NCBI GenBank assembly: GCA_037969115.1
Contig: JBBKWQ010000181.1
Coordinates: 1 to 12,876 of the forward strand
Origin: JBBKWQ01 sp037969115
Lineage (GTDB): Bacteria > Actinomycetota > Acidimicrobiia > Acidimicrobiales > Ilumatobacteraceae
DNA length: 12,876 nucleotides
Reading direction: 5' to 3'
The notes beneath the pieces were generated by a model, which had not been told where the DNA came from, did not search any database, and saw only the letters and a list, made by a program, of their open reading frames with translations. Shown here one piece after another: positions 4,981-12,635 of this stretch (position 1 is the stretch's first letter; every line of letters starts with the position of its first letter). The translations under genes and the position numbers were made by a program.

Positions 4981-5835
4981 ATGTCCAACCCGATGCTCAA
5001 CGAATCGACGATGCACAAGGCATCCACCACGTGGGCACCACCCCAGCGCCACGGCGGCCAACTCCCGCCGCCCGGCACCCAACGAACGACCCCCATCGAC
5101 GACGGCCCACGCAGCGCCTGGACACCCGACGTCATGACCGTCAACGGCACGATCACGGCAACCGCCGCGCTGTTCGTCCTCCTGCTCGCCAGTGCCGCTG
5201 TCGGATGGATCAGAACAGGCGCTCCGGAGCTGGTCGAAACGGTCAACGGCTCGCAGTACAACTACTCCATTCCCATGCTCGCCTGGGTTGGTGTGGGTGT
5301 CGGTTTCGCCTGCGTGATCGGTCTGTACTTCAAGCCGCAACTGGCCAAGTTCGTCGCACCGGTCTACGCCATTGCCGAAGGATTCTTCGTCGGAGCGATC
5401 TCGCGGATGTACGAAACGTTCTACGACGGCATCGTGGTGCAGGCCGCCGGTGCCACCATCGCGGTGTTCGGTGTGATGCTCGTGTTGTATCGCACCCGAG
5501 TGATCAAGGTGACCGAGAAGTTCCGGCGCACCGTCATCGCTGCAACGTTGGGCATCATGGTGTTCTATGGGGTGACGTTCCTGATCCGACTGTTCGCAGG
5601 CGCCGACTCGGTCAGCTTCCTGAGCAGCCCGAGCCTGCTCGGCATCGGATTCAGCGTGCTCGTCGCCGGCATCGCGGCGATGAACCTCGCGCTCGACTTC
5701 GACTTCATCGAGCGCGGCTCGAAGATGGGGCTCGACAAGAACTTCGAGTGGTACGCAGCATTCGGGCTGCTCGTCACCATCGTCTGGCTCTACCTCGAGA
5801 TCCTGCGGCTGCTCTCGAAGCTCCGCGAACGGTGA
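4981..5835 (+). CDS. Bax inhibitor-1/YccA-like integral membrane protein
   Basis: A 284-residue protein of the Bax1-I (BI-1/YccA-like) family. It has a Pro/Thr-rich hydrophilic N-terminal tail (1-50) and about seven membrane segments (approximately 55-77, 97-117, 122-140, 152-170, 184-206, 218-237, 257-278). The family signature ALDFDFIERG lies at 237-246, between segments six and seven; its aspartates belong to the pH-sensing site described in bacterial homologues that leak calcium. E. coli YccA of this superfamily restrains the FtsH membrane protease. Precise function here is not known. The ATG at 4981 is chosen for its AGGAGG site; longer reading frames upstream merely translate the tandem repeat. 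The stop overlaps the GTG of the next gene by 4 bp, indicating translational coupling. Confidence 0.9.
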   Translation: MSNPMLNESTMHKASTTWAPPQRHGGQLPPPGTQRTTPIDDGPRSAWTPDVMTVNGTITATAALFVLLLASAAVGWIRTGAPELVETVNGSQYNYSIPMLAWVGVGVGFACVIGLYFKPQLAKFVAPVYAIAEGFFVGAISRMYETFYDGIVVQAAGATIAVFGVMLVLYRTRVIKVTEKFRRTVIAATLGIMVFYGVTFLIRLFAGADSVSFLSSPSLLGIGFSVLVAGIAAMNLALDFDFIERGSKMGLDKNFEWYAAFGLLVTIVWLYLEILRLLSKLRER

Positions 5836-6569
5836 CACCGGCGGCCGCAACGGCCGACACCAGGAGTGTGGCTACCCGAAGTGCCGAGGCGGCCACTGCT
5901 GCCTTGGTCGGCGCTGCGCTCGGCGCAACGGCCGGCGCCGTCATCGGGGTCGCTGCACCTGTGGCGTCGGTTGCCGGTCTCAACGGTCTGATCGCCGGAT
6001 GGCGCGGCACGTATCGATGGACCTCTGCCGATGGCGTGACCGCATTCGTCCTCGACTCGACCTGGACGACCACGATGACGGCGGCAGGAATCGCGTCGCA
6101 AGTCATCGGCGTCGTCCGTAGTCGGCCGGGCTACGTCCACGAGCTCAGCCATCGGCAGAACCGACACGTGTACCGGCGCGGGTTCCAGCCGCGTCAGGGT
6201 TTCGCCGTCACGCTCGGCAATGTGATCTCGGGCGCAGGCGATGTCTCGCGTGCACGCCGAGCCAAGCTCATCACCGACCACGAAAACGTCCACATCTGGC
6301 AGGCACGCTGGTTCGGCCCGGCGTATCCGGTGCTCTACATCGGGTGGATGATCGGTGGCGCCGTCGCGGGCGGAGCGGTGTGGCTCGCCTCGAAGCGCGA
6401 CGAGTCGTTTCGACGGGTCGTCGAGTCGTACGCGTACTACCTCAACCCGATGGAACGATGGGCGTACAGCCGCGATGCGCATTGGCCCCCGACCGGCATG
6501 GTGGCCAGCCTCGGCAACGTGAAACCGGTCGCGAGGCCGTTCGAAACCACACCCTCAGCCCCCCACTGA
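5832..6569 (+). CDS. Unrecognised membrane protein with two HExxH motifs
   Basis: A 245-residue protein I cannot assign to a named family. It has an Ala/Gly-rich hydrophobic stretch (about 22-55), a middle region, and a second hydrophobic segment (about 162-186). HELSH occurs at 103-107 and HENVH at 150-154, the latter in the context ITDHENVHIWQARWFGP. HExxH is the zinc-binding core of many metallopeptidases, and here a later Glu208 in NPMERWAY could be a third ligand, resembling the HExxHxxQ proteins with a downstream NP-x-E segment. Protease activity is inference. The GTG start at 5832 overlaps the upstream TGA by 4 bp (GTGA); a later GTG at 5868 is possible but would lose the coupling. The stop lies 5 bp from the convergent gene's stop. 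Confidence 0.8.
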   Translation: MTPAAATADTRSVATRSAEAATAALVGAALGATAGAVIGVAAPVASVAGLNGLIAGWRGTYRWTSADGVTAFVLDSTWTTTMTAAGIASQVIGVVRSRPGYVHELSHRQNRHVYRRGFQPRQGFAVTLGNVISGAGDVSRARRAKLITDHENVHIWQARWFGPAYPVLYIGWMIGGAVAGGAVWLASKRDESFRRVVESYAYYLNPMERWAYSRDAHWPPTGMVASLGNVKPVARPFETTPSAPH

Positions 6570-6574
6570 AGCGC

Positions 6575-7093
6575 TCAGAAGCGACCGTCGAGCAACCCGG
6601 TCAGGTCGGTCCGAACGAGGTCGATCACGCGCCTCGTCGCTGGATCGAGGTCGGCGTCGATGCCGCCGGCGATGTCGTCGAGTTCGGTCACGATCGTGCG
6701 GAGACGCAGAAAGTAGACGAGTCTGCGGCTCACGGAATCACCACCCTTCAAGTCGTCGGTGTTGATCTGGGCACGAGCCGTTGCCGTGCGGTCCAGCACG
6801 TCGACGCCCGGGATCAACGGCATCCGCGCCGCCCACAGTTCGGCATGCCAGGCATGACGATGAGCGGCCGACGCGAAGCGTCGCCGCACGGCGCTGGCAA
6901 TCGGGTCGCCTCGTGAGAACGGGTCATCGGGTGACGTGAGTGCCACGTACGAATCGTCGGACCGAGTCCAACCACCGAGCGTTTCGAACAACACGAGCGA
7001 CTCGGCACGCCGCCGAGCACAGAGGTCGACGACGGCCAACAGGTCGAGATGTTCGCGGTGCGAAGGACCTGCCAGCCGCGTCTGAGCGGTCAC
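6575..7093 (-). CDS. Conserved-looking protein of unknown function, last gene of kinase operon
   Basis: A 172-residue soluble, mostly helical protein that I do not recognise. The longest conserved-looking patch is AAHRHAWHAELWAARMPLIP (76-95). Together with Glu31 in an early helix (ARRRAESLVLFE, 26-37), His78, His80, His83 and Glu85 are spaced in a way reminiscent of ferritin-like helical bundles, but this is only a suggestion. The GTG start at 7093 overlaps the TGA of the upstream kinase gene by 4 bp (GTGA), so the two are translationally coupled; much longer upstream extension would only shadow the kinase gene. The function may be linked to that kinase. Confidence 0.75.
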   Translation of the reverse strand: MTAQTRLAGPSHREHLDLLAVVDLCARRRAESLVLFETLGGWTRSDDSYVALTSPDDPFSRGDPIASAVRRRFASAAHRHAWHAELWAARMPLIPGVDVLDRTATARAQINTDDLKGGDSVSRRLVYFLRLRTIVTELDDIAGGIDADLDPATRRVIDLVRTDLTGLLDGRF

Positions 7094-8553
7094 GAACTTC
7101 GTTCCCGGGCGAGGCGCCACGCCGCCTCCGCCGCGCCGAGTTCGGTTGCGGGCTCGGCTCCGTCGAGGTATTCCATCAACATCGCACGCCACGGGCCGCG
7201 CGCTTCGAGTTTGCCCAGAATCGCGTTGATCCCCCAGACCACTCGGTCGAGAATCACGAACGTCGGGGGCATGTTGAGTTGCTCGATCACCGCCGCGTGT
7301 GGGCCCTGAATGTCGAACATCCGGCTCAACGTGTCCCGCATCCACTCCCGGCTGAAGGTGAATTCGTCGGTGAGATATGGCACGTACGGTCCGCTCACAT
7401 AACTGAACACCAACTCGGGGTCGAGGCCGTGACCCGACCGCAGGAACCCGCTCGACTCCATGGCCTGCACCAGGCGTTCGGGGTCGCGATGGACGATGAT
7501 TGCCTGCAACGTCGGGTCGAGCGACTCGAAATCGCCGGGAGCCCACCGCTTGACGAGCCCGAAGTCGAGGAACGTCACGCTGCCGTCGTGATGGAACTTG
7601 TAGTTGCCGGGGTGCGGGTCGCCGTTGAATGTTCGATGATGCAAGATGGCGAACTGGGCGAATCGCCACACCACTTCGGCTGCGTGCTGCTTGGTCTCGA
7701 CGGACGCCGTTCGTCGGAACTCGTCGAACGACAGACCGTCGACCCATTCCGTGGTCAGGACGCGTTCGGTCGACAGGTCGGGCACGAGCTGGGGCACACG
7801 GACCCAGGGATGTCCGGCGAAGATGTCGGCGAACTGATCGAGATTCGCCGCCTCGAGCCGGTAATCGAGCTCCTCGCGCATACGCGATCGCAGCTCGTCG
7901 ACGAAGCCCTTCACGTCGAGCCCTTTCAGCATCATTGCCGAGAACACGCCGTACATGACCTGCGTCGCTTCCAGGTCGGCCTCGATCGCTTCGCTGACGC
8001 CCGGGTACTGCACCTTCACCGCGACGTCACGGCCCTCGTGTGTGACTGCACGGTGCACTTGACCGATGCTCGCCGCTGCAACGGGAAGATCGCTCCAGTC
8101 GAGAAATGCTCGTTCCGGCGGCCTGCCGAGCTCCGACTCGACCACCCCGGCCGCCAGCGTCGGCGCCATCGGTGCTGCGTCGGCCTGGAGCGCCGCCAGG
8201 GCATCCTGCGCTTCGTCGGGGAGCCCCTCGAAAATGAAGCTGACGAGCTGACCGGCTTTCATCAGCACACCCTTCATCTCTCCGAGTTCTTTCGCCACGT
8301 CCTCGGCCGTACGAATCGCGAATTGTGTGTCGAGTGCGGCGCGCCGTTCGGCCGGAGTGGCCAGACGTCGCACCTTCGTGACAGCAAAGCGAGCACTGTT
8401 CCTCGCCGACAGCTTCCAGACTCGGGCCGAGCGGCTGAAACGGCTGGTGAGCGGCGAAGCGCCGCTGGCCTCTTTCACTTTGGCCGTGGCAGCAGCCAGG
8501 CCGGCAGCGAGAGCGGCGAGCATCGCCAGTGAGGTGGCTTGATTCCGCCGCAC
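7090..8553 (-). CDS. ABC1/ADCK/UbiB-family atypical kinase
   Basis: A 487-residue protein of the UbiB/COQ8-like family, which supports quinone or lipid metabolism through an atypical kinase or ATPase fold. Signature elements in order: the KxGQ motif in MKAGQLVS (98-105), the Ala-rich nucleotide loop AAASIGQVHRA (159-169) replacing the usual Gly-rich loop, the VAVKVQYPG lysine (Lys180), the catalytic-loop motif NGDPHPGNY (310-318) and LDFG (329-332) with the metal-binding Asp330. A hydrophobic Ala-rich N-terminus (9-23) could contact membrane. The GTG start at 8553 lies 4 bp after the stop of the TraR-like gene; an ATG at 8523 is the alternative. No quinone-synthesis genes are present in the window, so the substrate pathway is unknown. 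Confidence 0.93.
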   Translation of the reverse strand: MRRNQATSLAMLAALAAGLAAATAKVKEASGASPLTSRFSRSARVWKLSARNSARFAVTKVRRLATPAERRAALDTQFAIRTAEDVAKELGEMKGVLMKAGQLVSFIFEGLPDEAQDALAALQADAAPMAPTLAAGVVESELGRPPERAFLDWSDLPVAAASIGQVHRAVTHEGRDVAVKVQYPGVSEAIEADLEATQVMYGVFSAMMLKGLDVKGFVDELRSRMREELDYRLEAANLDQFADIFAGHPWVRVPQLVPDLSTERVLTTEWVDGLSFDEFRRTASVETKQHAAEVVWRFAQFAILHHRTFNGDPHPGNYKFHHDGSVTFLDFGLVKRWAPGDFESLDPTLQAIIVHRDPERLVQAMESSGFLRSGHGLDPELVFSYVSGPYVPYLTDEFTFSREWMRDTLSRMFDIQGPHAAVIEQLNMPPTFVILDRVVWGINAILGKLEARGPWRAMLMEYLDGAEPATELGAAEAAWRLARERSS

Positions 8554-8557
8554 GGAA

Positions 8558-8821
8558 TCAGTGTTCCCGACGCGCGGTCGGGTTCGTGCTCAACGCAGCG
8601 TCGGGTATCGGCTCGCCGGTGACCTCGTCGGTCCAGTACGTGCCGTCGTCGAGCCGTTGCAGTGCCGCTTCGACGCCGTCGAGTTCACGTTCGATCGCAT
8701 CCAGATCGAGCTCGTCGTCGACCAGATGGTCGATCGGGTCTGAAACAGACTCGACGGGGTCGTCGCGCCCATCGTGGATATTCGACCCCGGCTCGGGATC
8801 CGTCGGAGGGGGCTCGTTCAC
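8558..8821 (-). CDS. TraR/DksA-like small protein lacking zinc-finger cysteines
   Basis: An 87-residue acidic protein. The segment DLDAIERELDGVEAALQRLD (39-58) is followed by DGTYWTDEVTGEPIPDAAL (59-77). That matches the TraR/DksA C-terminal pattern, in which a helix precedes DGTYGxCxxCGEPIPxxRL, but every zinc-binding cysteine is replaced (Thr64, Val67 region) and the second Cys pair is missing. DksA-type proteins bind in the RNA polymerase secondary channel; whether this one does is inference. The N-terminal 38 residues are low-complexity and acidic. The GTG start at 8821 is the only near candidate, with GGAGG a rather distant 13 bases upstream. First gene of the operon with the UbiB-like kinase. 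Confidence 0.7.
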   Translation of the reverse strand: MNEPPPTDPEPGSNIHDGRDDPVESVSDPIDHLVDDELDLDAIERELDGVEAALQRLDDGTYWTDEVTGEPIPDAALSTNPTARREH

Positions 8822-8882
8822 GACACCGACGCTACCTCCGAACGAAGCGCCGCCGGAAGTGCTGGGAAGCGACGAGCTGATC

Positions 8883-8899
8883 TCGGTGTTCCGCACCGA
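8883..8899. repeat. 6-bp inverted repeat in the divergent promoter region (possible operator)
   Basis: TCGGTG and CACCGA flank TTCCG. The element lies in the 111-bp gap between the TraR-like and permease genes and overlaps the place where a -35 box for the permease operon would be, which fits a repressor site. No regulator gene is nearby. Confidence 0.35.
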
Positions 8900-8919
8900 A
8901 CGGATCGAGGCAAGGCGCG

Positions 8920-8925
8920 TAGGGT
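8920..8925 (+). promoter_or_regulatory. Possible -10 box of the importer operon (near-leaderless)
   Basis: TAGGGT fits TANNNT and ends 7 bp before the ATG at 8933, implying a leaderless transcript; no Shine-Dalgarno sequence precedes that ATG. No clear -35 is seen. Confidence 0.4.
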
Positions 8926-8932
8926 TCCGGCG

Positions 8933-9853
8933 ATGAGGGCACCGTGGAGACGTAGCCGCTGGCGCGACCTGCCGACCGCGCTGGCCATGCTCGGCCCGTC
9001 GCTGTTCCTGCTCGTCGCATTCGTGCTCTACCCGCTCGGCAAGGCAATCGTGCTGGGCCAGCAGCGATGCAATTCGCTCGGCCGGAACTGCGTCTCGAAC
9101 GGATGGGATCAATACTCTGAAGCGTTCCTCTCGTCGGAATTCCAGAACGCCCTCCTGGTCACCGCCAAGTTCGCCCTGATCTCGGTGCCACTCGGACTCG
9201 TGCTCGGCATCGGTTTGGCCGTGCTCGCCGACAAACACCTCCACGGCATCGGCATGTTCAGGGCCGTGTTCTCCTCCACCGTCGCCACCTCGGTGGCTGT
9301 TTCCAGCCTGATGTGGTTGTTCCTGCTCCAGCCGTCGGTCGGCGTGCTGACGAACATCGGCTGGCTCACCGACCTCTTCCCCGTGATCAAGAGTCCCGGT
9401 CTCCTGAACGACCCCGGTACGGCCCTGATCTCCGTCGCACTCTCGAGCGTGTGGAGCGGCCTCGGATTCACGTTCATCCTCATCACAGCCGGACTGCAGA
9501 GCATCCCCCGCGACCTCCACGAGGCAGCCGCGATCGACGGGGCGGGGAGCGTCAGGCGGTTCTGGTCGGTCACCATGCCGATGCTCGGACCGACGCTCCT
9601 GTTCGTCATCATCGTGCTCACGACCCGGGCATTCCAGGCGTATGGCGAGATCGATCTGCTCACCAGCGGAGGGCCACGCCCGTACGACTCGACCACCACG
9701 ATCACGTACCTCACGTACGGCAGCGACTCGATCATCCGGAACAACGAGGGCCTGCGTGCGGCGTCTGCTGTGCTGCTGTTCCTCGTGATGCTCGTGCTGT
9801 CGTTGTTGCAGCTACGCGGCATCGGGAAGCGGGTGCACTATGGCAACGACTGA
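8933..9853 (+). CDS. ugpA: ABC importer permease, UgpA/MalF-like
   Basis: A 306-residue inner-membrane permease of the carbohydrate-uptake-1 class with about six membrane segments (for example 17-38, 77-99, 111-133, 166-187, 220-238, 276-296). The cytoplasmic EAA loop that docks the ATPase is EAAAIDGAG at 197-205, running to PMLGP at 216-220. Near the end, SGGPRPYDSTTTITYLTY (245-262) resembles the GGP-TTTL-Y-Y pattern of UgpA, which pairs with UgpE to move sn-glycerol-3-phosphate or its diesters. The ATG at 8933 follows a TAGGGT -10-like box. The gene overlaps the second permease by 14 bp. The symbol rests on resemblance; another sugar-like substrate is possible. Confidence 0.88.
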   Translation: MRAPWRRSRWRDLPTALAMLGPSLFLLVAFVLYPLGKAIVLGQQRCNSLGRNCVSNGWDQYSEAFLSSEFQNALLVTAKFALISVPLGLVLGIGLAVLADKHLHGIGMFRAVFSSTVATSVAVSSLMWLFLLQPSVGVLTNIGWLTDLFPVIKSPGLLNDPGTALISVALSSVWSGLGFTFILITAGLQSIPRDLHEAAAIDGAGSVRRFWSVTMPMLGPTLLFVIIVLTTRAFQAYGEIDLLTSGGPRPYDSTTTITYLTYGSDSIIRNNEGLRAASAVLLFLVMLVLSLLQLRGIGKRVHYGND

Positions 9854-10724
9854 CACGGCACGACCCACGAAAGGCATCGTGCGTGCCGAGCCGAGCCTGG
9901 TGTTCGCCACGCCCAGCGGAGCACGCAGGGTGGGGCGGTACGCGATGCTCGGCATCATCACCTTCGTGGTGCTCTTTCCCGTGTACACCACGGTCGTCGC
10001 GTCCTTGAAGCCGAGCGATCAGGTGCTCAAGAACCCACTCGTTCCCGGGCCGTTCACGCTCGCCCTGTTCCAGGACGCCTGGACCGAGGGACGGCTCGGT
10101 CGATATCTGCTCAACTCGTTCGTGGTCGCCGTCATCGTCACCGCCGCCCAGGTCACGACCTCATTGACCTCGGGGTATGCGTTCGCCTACCTCGAGTTCC
10201 CGGGCAAGAACGCCCTCTTCATCGTGTTCTTGGCGACCCTGCTGGTGCCGCTCGAGGCGACGTTGGTCGTGAATCGGCGAACGGTCGACAGCCTGGGTTG
10301 GCTGAACTCCTACCAGGGCCTCGCCGTGCCCTTTCTCGCGAGCGCCTTCGGTACGTTCCTCGTTCGTCAGACACTGCTCGGATTACCCTCCGAGCTCCGT
10401 GATGCCGCGCGGGTCGACGGGGTGACGCACCTGGGATTTCTCAGGCACGTGGCCGCGCCGCTGATCAGGCCGACGCTCGGGGCGCTCGCGCTGTTCGGCT
10501 TCCTGTCGAGCTGGAACCAATATCTCTGGCCCAACCTGATCACCACAGAGGCCGAGTGGAATACCGTGCAGTCAGGACTTCGGCTCCTGCGCAGTAGCTC
10601 GCTCGACCGCCCCAATCTGGTGATGGCGGGTACCGTCATCGCTGCCATTCCGATCTTCACCGCCCTACTCATCTTCCAACGCCAACTCGTTCGTGGCCTC
10701 ACTGCAGGAGCCGTCAAAGGATGA
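9840..10724 (+). CDS. ugpE: ABC importer permease, UgpE/MalG-like
   Basis: A 294-residue partner permease with six predicted membrane segments, the first at about 33-55. Its EAA loop reads ELRDAARVDGVTHLGF (185-200) and continues to PLIRPTLG (207-214). The stretches GWLNSYQGLAVPFLASA (153-169) and SSWNQYLWPNLITT (223-236) closely follow UgpE, where the same LNSY and WNQYLWP patterns occur. With the upstream permease it forms the heterodimeric channel. The ATG at 9840 lies inside the end of the upstream gene, and the stop overlaps the binding-protein start as ATGA, so translation of the three transport genes is coupled. Confidence 0.9.
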   Translation: MATTDTARPTKGIVRAEPSLVFATPSGARRVGRYAMLGIITFVVLFPVYTTVVASLKPSDQVLKNPLVPGPFTLALFQDAWTEGRLGRYLLNSFVVAVIVTAAQVTTSLTSGYAFAYLEFPGKNALFIVFLATLLVPLEATLVVNRRTVDSLGWLNSYQGLAVPFLASAFGTFLVRQTLLGLPSELRDAARVDGVTHLGFLRHVAAPLIRPTLGALALFGFLSSWNQYLWPNLITTEAEWNTVQSGLRLLRSSSLDRPNLVMAGTVIAAIPIFTALLIFQRQLVRGLTAGAVKG

Positions 10725-12325
10725 CCAAGCCATCGTCACTCAGATCTCATCGCCGAGATCAGCACCGCCGTCGGTCGATCGTGGTGCTGCTCGCCGGGCT
10801 GTCGATGGTCGCGGCGGCGTGTAGCGGCGGCGATTCGCTGCTCGACGCCGGCAACGAGTCCGCCACGACTGCCACTGAGGTGACCGAGCCCGACGACAGC
10901 ACGGCACCCGAAGGATCCACGCCGGCCACGACCGGCGACGACGAGACCGTCGGCGACACGGTGCCCGACACCACCGAACCTCCTCCCACGACCACGACCA
11001 CGCCGCTGTCGGACCTGCCGAGCTGTCCGGTCGACGCACTCGAAGGTGCCGACGCTGTCGTCGAAGTCGAGTTCTGGCACGGCCTGAACAACGAGAACGA
11101 GGTCGAGATGAATCGCCTCACCGAGGCGTACAACGCCAGTCAGGATCGCGTCGTGGTGACCGCGCGGAACCAGGGCGGCTACGGCGCGACCATCGACAAG
11201 TACGTGCAGTCGAGCCAAGGCAGCCGCCCGGATCTCGTGATGTTTCCCGAGTACGTCGTACAACAGATCGCCGACAGCAGCACGGCGATCCCGGCCGGCG
11301 CGTGCCTCCAGGCATCGGGATTCGATACCAGCACGTTTCAGCCGTCGACCTTGTCGGCCTACACGACCGGCGGCGTGCAGTGGTCGATGCCGTTCAACGT
11401 GAGCAATCCCGTGCTCTACTACAACCGCGCGATGTTCCGTGACGCCGGGCTCGACCCCGATGCGCCGCCGCAGTCGCTCGAAGAACTCCGCCAGTACAGC
11501 CAGCAGCTGATCGACTCGGGCGCGTCCACCTATGGGCTGGCCATCGACAGCGGAACGGATTCCGGTGGCGGTTGGTTCCTCGAGCAGTGGTTCGCCAACG
11601 ACGGCGAACTGTACGCGAACAACGGCAATGGTCGCCTCGCGCCGGCGACCGAAGTGGTGTACGACGGACCCGCCGGCGTCGAGATGCTCACGTTCGTGCA
11701 GGCACTCGTCCAGGACGGCCTCGCCGCCTACGTGGGTGACAACCCCGGCGGCCTGGAGACGTTCCTGAAACTGGCCGACGAAGACCAGCCCGCGGCCATG
11801 ACGATCGGCACGTCGGCCGGACTCGGAACCTTGTTCAATGCGGTCGACGGCGGATTGGTGCCCGGCATCACGAGCGACGACGTCGGGATCGGACCCCTGC
11901 CCGGACCGTCGGGAACACCCACAGCACTCGTCGGGGGCGCCTCGCTCTGGGTCGTCGACGAGAAGGGTGACGAAACCACCAGTGCTGTGTGGAACTTCGT
12001 CGAGTACCTGGTGAGCGCCCAGATCCAGTCAGAGTTCGCGGTTGCCACGGGTTACGTACCGGTGCGCTCGGACGCACTCGAGCTCGAGCCGGCGGCGACG
12101 AAGTACTCCGACGATCCCCGCTTCCGTGTTGCCTACGATCAGCTCATCACCTCGCCCGACACCCCGGCGTTGCAGGGCGTGATCCTCGGCCCGCAGCGCG
12201 AGGTCCGCGTGGTCACCGCCAGGGCCGTCGCCGCGATCTTCGGCGGCGCCGATGTGCAGACATCATTGACCGACGCCGCATCGCAAGCCGACGCACTCAT
12301 CGCCGACTACGCGGCCAGGAACTAG
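10721..12325 (+). CDS. ugpB: Lipoprotein solute-binding protein, UgpB-like
   Basis: A 534-residue family 1 extracellular solute-binding protein. A basic n-region (11-19), hydrophobic core (20-30) and MVAAAC (29-34) form a lipoprotein signal with Cys34 as lipidation site. Residues 35-100 are an unusually long Thr/Asp/Glu/Pro-rich linker. The binding domain begins near 112; FWHGLNNENEVEMNRL (118-133), MPFNVSNPVLYYN, AGLDPDAPP, GGASLWVV and TGYVPV all correspond to conserved UgpB segments that bind glycerol-3-phosphate or glycerophosphodiesters. Substrate assignment is by similarity. It is about 100 residues longer than E. coli UgpB, mostly through the linker. No ATPase gene follows; the next gene, 5 bp on, is MazG-like. 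Confidence 0.9.
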   Translation: MTKPSSLRSHRRDQHRRRSIVVLLAGLSMVAAACSGGDSLLDAGNESATTATEVTEPDDSTAPEGSTPATTGDDETVGDTVPDTTEPPPTTTTTPLSDLPSCPVDALEGADAVVEVEFWHGLNNENEVEMNRLTEAYNASQDRVVVTARNQGGYGATIDKYVQSSQGSRPDLVMFPEYVVQQIADSSTAIPAGACLQASGFDTSTFQPSTLSAYTTGGVQWSMPFNVSNPVLYYNRAMFRDAGLDPDAPPQSLEELRQYSQQLIDSGASTYGLAIDSGTDSGGGWFLEQWFANDGELYANNGNGRLAPATEVVYDGPAGVEMLTFVQALVQDGLAAYVGDNPGGLETFLKLADEDQPAAMTIGTSAGLGTLFNAVDGGLVPGITSDDVGIGPLPGPSGTPTALVGGASLWVVDEKGDETTSAVWNFVEYLVSAQIQSEFAVATGYVPVRSDALELEPAATKYSDDPRFRVAYDQLITSPDTPALQGVILGPQREVRVVTARAVAAIFGGADVQTSLTDAASQADALIADYAARN

Positions 12326-12330
12326 CCCGC

Positions 12331-12612
12331 GTGAACCTCGACGAGCTCCAGGACGTCATCGACCGCACGTATGGTGACCGCGACAGCGACCGAGGCGTTG
12401 CGCCGACGGTGGCGTGGCTCTGCGAAGAGCTCGGCGAACTGGCTCAGGCCGTGCGCAAGGGCACGCGCAGCGAGATCGAGCATGAATTCAGCGATGTCCT
12501 GGCGTGGGTTGCCACGCTCGCCAACCAGCTCGACGTGAACCTCACTACCGTCGTCGACCGGTTCCGGCTCGGTTGCCCGAAGTGCGAAGCATTGCCCTGC
12601 TCGTGTGAATAG
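12331..12612 (+). CDS. MazG-like nucleotide pyrophosphohydrolase-family protein
   Basis: A 93-residue all-alpha NTP-pyrophosphatase-fold protein. WLCEELGELAQAVRKG (29-44) supplies the ExxE pair (Glu33, Glu36), and EHEFSDVLAWV (50-60) the ExxD pair (Glu52, Asp55) that bind magnesium in MazG and dCTPase-type enzymes, which hydrolyse nucleoside triphosphates to monophosphates. The C-terminus CPKCEALPCSCE (82-93) has four cysteines as CxxC-x4-CxC, likely a small metal site. The GTG start at 12331 is 5 bp after the binding-protein stop; it is the last gene of the operon. Its nucleotide preference is unknown. Confidence 0.85.
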   Translation: MNLDELQDVIDRTYGDRDSDRGVAPTVAWLCEELGELAQAVRKGTRSEIEHEFSDVLAWVATLANQLDVNLTTVVDRFRLGCPKCEALPCSCE

Positions 12613-12635
12613 CGGCGGGGTCCGGTCGGGACGAT

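Noticed and set aside
7094..7747. Long N-terminal extension of the 172-residue protein into the kinase gene
   Set aside because: The extension is an Arg-rich shadow of the UbiB-like kinase; the GTG at 7093 overlapping the kinase stop is the natural start.
8822..9520. Extension of the TraR-like gene over the first permease on the opposite strand
   Set aside because: The upstream part is antisense to a clear membrane permease and has low-complexity His/Glu/Gln composition.
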